Positions 62,341 to 64,000 of a stretch of 64,000 bases of DNA are shown piece after piece. How positions within the stretch are numbered: the stretch's first letter is position 1; every line of letters starts with the position of its first letter. Where the stretch lies: NCBI RefSeq assembly GCF_003347515.1, contig NZ_QEII01000322.1:1-64000 (forward strand), read 5' to 3'. The stretch comes from Rhodoferax ferrireducens. Lineage in GTDB: Bacteria > Pseudomonadota > Gammaproteobacteria > Burkholderiales > Burkholderiaceae_C. The position numbers were made by a program, and so were the translations under genes. The notes under the pieces are model-generated. The model saw only the letters and a list, made by a program, of their open reading frames with translations, did not search any database and was not told the origin of the DNA.

Positions 62341-62391
62341 ACGACCATGGGTAGGCAAGTGCCCACCCATGGTCGTGAGTTCCGATTTTTT
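62341..62391 (+). terminator. Strong hairpin with nearby T-run, terminator or leader element
   Basis: Perfect 12-base arms (62341-62352 and 62365-62376) continue, after one mismatch, into GGC/GCC around an AAGT tetraloop. Six T follow at 62386-62391, nine bases after the stem. It lies 94 bases after the thioesterase gene and 37 before the TctC start. It could end the upstream operon, but the T-run is too far for a classic terminator, so a leader attenuator is also possible. Confidence 0.55.
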
Positions 62392-62412
62392 ACAACAATG
62401 GAGACAAAGACT

Positions 62413-63396
62413 ATGGACAACCTCAAACTTGTCAAGCGTGCCCGTCGCGGGCTTTCTGCGGCCTTGCTTGGGCTGGTGACATTTGGGCCACTGGCCGTGC
62501 AGGCGCAATCCTCACAGCCCGTGAGATTGGTCGTCGGCTATGCCGCAGGCGGCCCGGTGGACGCTGCAGCCCGGCTGTTTGCCCCCGCGCTGGCCAAGGA
62601 GCTGGGCATGGTGGTGATTGTGGAAAATAGGCCCGGTGCCGGCGGGGTCTTGGCCGGAAACTCGGTGGCCAAAGCAGTTCCTGACGGACTGCAGTTGTTT
62701 TTTGCAGGCAGCCCGACCATTACCATCAGTCCGCACGTCCTGAAGTCCATGTCGTTCAACCCGGTCACAGACCTCAGCCCGATCGCTCCCATTCTCAGTT
62801 ATACGAACGTGCTGGTGGTTAGCAAGGACCAGCCCTTCAAAACCATCAAGGAGTTGCTGGTCTACGCCAAAGCCAACCCTGGCAAGCTGACCTATGGCTC
62901 GGCCGGCGTGGGGGCTTCGAATCACCTCAGTGGCGAGCTGTTTGCCAAGCGCACTGGCACCGAGTTCAACCACATCCCCTACAAAGGCAATGCCCCGGCC
63001 ATGACCGACGTGATTGGCAGGCAGATCAGCATGATGTTCGACATTGTTGGCAGCGCCCGCAACTACATCACCTCGGGGCGGGTGCGCGCGTTGGCCGTGA
63101 CGTCGCGCGAACGCAATCCTTCGCTGCCCGACGTGCCCTCCATGCGTGAAGAAGGCATTGCTGACTACGAGGTGGGTGGCTGGTTCGGCCTGTACGGCCC
63201 TGCCAAATTGCCGGCTGCCATCGTGGACCGCTATAACGATGCGACACGCAAGGCACTTGCCAACGAAGAGCTGCGCAGCAAGCTGGTCGAGCAGGGATAT
63301 GACTTGTGGTTGGGCGCGCCCAAAACCCTGTCGGACCGAGCCAGCAAGGAGCTGGCCCTGTGGGCCACCGTGACCAAAGGCATTCAGGTGGATTGA
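62413..63396 (+). CDS. TctC/Bug-family periplasmic solute receptor
   Basis: A 327-residue extracytoplasmic binding protein. A Sec signal peptide (basic MDNLKLVKRARRG, Leu-rich core, cut near VQAQS at about 35-37) is followed by the family start PVRLVVGYAAGGPVDAAARL and VVIVENRPGAGG. It presents a carboxylate ligand to a tripartite TctAB transporter; no tctA or tctB lies in the window, as is common for Burkholderiales receptors. I chose ATG 62413 with GGAG nine bases upstream. It likely captures the substrate of the local pathway. Confidence 0.9.
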   Translation: MDNLKLVKRARRGLSAALLGLVTFGPLAVQAQSSQPVRLVVGYAAGGPVDAAARLFAPALAKELGMVVIVENRPGAGGVLAGNSVAKAVPDGLQLFFAGSPTITISPHVLKSMSFNPVTDLSPIAPILSYTNVLVVSKDQPFKTIKELLVYAKANPGKLTYGSAGVGASNHLSGELFAKRTGTEFNHIPYKGNAPAMTDVIGRQISMMFDIVGSARNYITSGRVRALAVTSRERNPSLPDVPSMREEGIADYEVGGWFGLYGPAKLPAAIVDRYNDATRKALANEELRSKLVEQGYDLWLGAPKTLSDRASKELALWATVTKGIQVD

Positions 63397-63501
63397 GAAG
63401 GCCACGCTTCGTACGCTGTGCGAACCGGTGCGCCTGGGGCGATCACCGGGCCGTGCAGCGATAAGCCGCGATTTCTTTTATCTTTTGCCCCGGAACATTG
63501 C

Positions 63502-64000
63502 ATGACTGATCCCCGTATCCATTCCCTGTTTGAGCAGCGCCTGAAGGATTCTCCCGAGCGGCCGTTCCTGATTCTGCCCGGCACGAGCCTGAGCTACGCC
63601 GCGCTGGGCGCCTGGGTAGAGTTGCTGACGCAGGAACTGCGCGCCGACGGCGTGCTGCCCGGCGACCGGGTCATGATAGTGGCCGAAAACTGCCCCGAGC
63701 ACGTGGCGCTGATCCTGGCCTGCAGCCGCGTGGGCGCCTGGTCTTGCGGCGTCAATGCTCGCATGTCGCCCGGCGAGATCAAGGCCTTTGTCGACAAGGC
63801 CGATCCGCGCGTGACTTACTTCACCATGGGCGTGTCGCCGGCGGCGCAGCAGCATGCCGTGCGCGCCGGCGCGCGGGCCTCGGCGCTCGCCGCCTTGCAG
63901 CGCAGCCCGGTGCGGACCGAGGCGCAGGCCGAACAGGGCGAGCTGGTGCCGCGTGTGGCGGCGGTGATCTTTACCTCGGGCACCACCGGCGCGCCCAAAG
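63502..64000 (+). CDS. AMP-dependent CoA ligase, N-terminal part (cut by window edge)
   Basis: The first 166 residues of an adenylate-forming ligase are visible, ending in the P-loop AVIFTSGTTGAPK. GDRVMIVAENCPEHVALILACSRVGAW is the typical N-terminal acyl-ligase block. Substrate residues lie beyond the window. It stands about 105 bases after the TctC gene on the same strand, so uptake and activation of one compound may be encoded together. Confidence 0.88.
   Translation, partial: MTDPRIHSLFEQRLKDSPERPFLILPGTSLSYAALGAWVELLTQELRADGVLPGDRVMIVAENCPEHVALILACSRVGAWSCGVNARMSPGEIKAFVDKADPRVTYFTMGVSPAAQQHAVRAGARASALAALQRSPVRTEAQAEQGELVPRVAAVIFTSGTTGAPK

Overview
The window is GC-rich, densely coding bacterial chromosome. 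Its gene content points to a betaproteobacterium of the order Burkholderiales, probably Comamonadaceae-like (Polaromonas, Rhodoferax, Variovorax type): a TctC/Bug-type solute receptor, many paralogous acyl-CoA dehydrogenases and CoA ligases, and an IS1182-family element. This assignment is inference from gene content. I saw no rRNA, tRNA or CRISPR array.

Region 1 (1-8241) is mixed accessory DNA: the tail of a short-chain dehydrogenase, a zinc alcohol dehydrogenase, a DHA2-type drug exporter, an AraC regulator, a MetX-like hydrolase broken by a one-base frameshift, a complete IS1182-family element, and a graveyard holding an orphan Tat signal peptide, the 5' part of a group II intron and a Fic-protein tail.

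Region 2 (8308-27908, all minus strand) is the most unusual part. A TetR gene with a palindromic operator heads about 15 genes, most joined by 1-8 base overlaps. In order of transcription they encode a secreted LEA-like Ala/Lys repeat protein, a DUF883-like protein without its membrane anchor, a helical protein, a UbiB/ABC1 kinase with two membrane segments, a GT28 glycosyltransferase joined to a permuted papain-fold (LRAT/YaeF-like) domain (split by a one-base frameshift), a patatin phospholipase, a polyprenyl-diphosphate-synthase homologue that lacks its Asp-rich motifs, an RND adaptor and pump, a TolC protein, and a complete YbhG/F/S/R-like ABC exporter. I propose an envelope lipid or isoprenoid remodelling and export system; I know of no description of it.

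Region 3 (28156-47109, minus strand) is a catabolic cluster: four acyl-CoA dehydrogenase family genes, a biotin-dependent acyl-CoA carboxylase (MCC/GCC type), an AtuA homologue, a FadB-like bifunctional enzyme, a thiolase, a PaaI thioesterase, a Nudix-metallo-beta-lactamase fusion, a MoxR/VWA pair and a TetR regulator. The AtuA plus carboxylase set resembles acyclic terpene (Atu) or leucine/isovalerate (Liu) degradation.

Region 4 (47174-64000, mostly plus strand) continues the theme: a divergent TetR gene, two acyl-CoA ligases around etfBA, two crotonases (one BadI/MenB-like), a class III CoA transferase, acetoacetyl-CoA synthetase, a LysR gene, an SDR, a DUF35/SCP2-thiolase pair, a second PaaI thioesterase, a TctC receptor and the start of a third CoA ligase. 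Regions 3 and 4 together could activate an organic acid, shorten it by beta-oxidation and carboxylation, pass electrons to ETF and recover acetoacetate.
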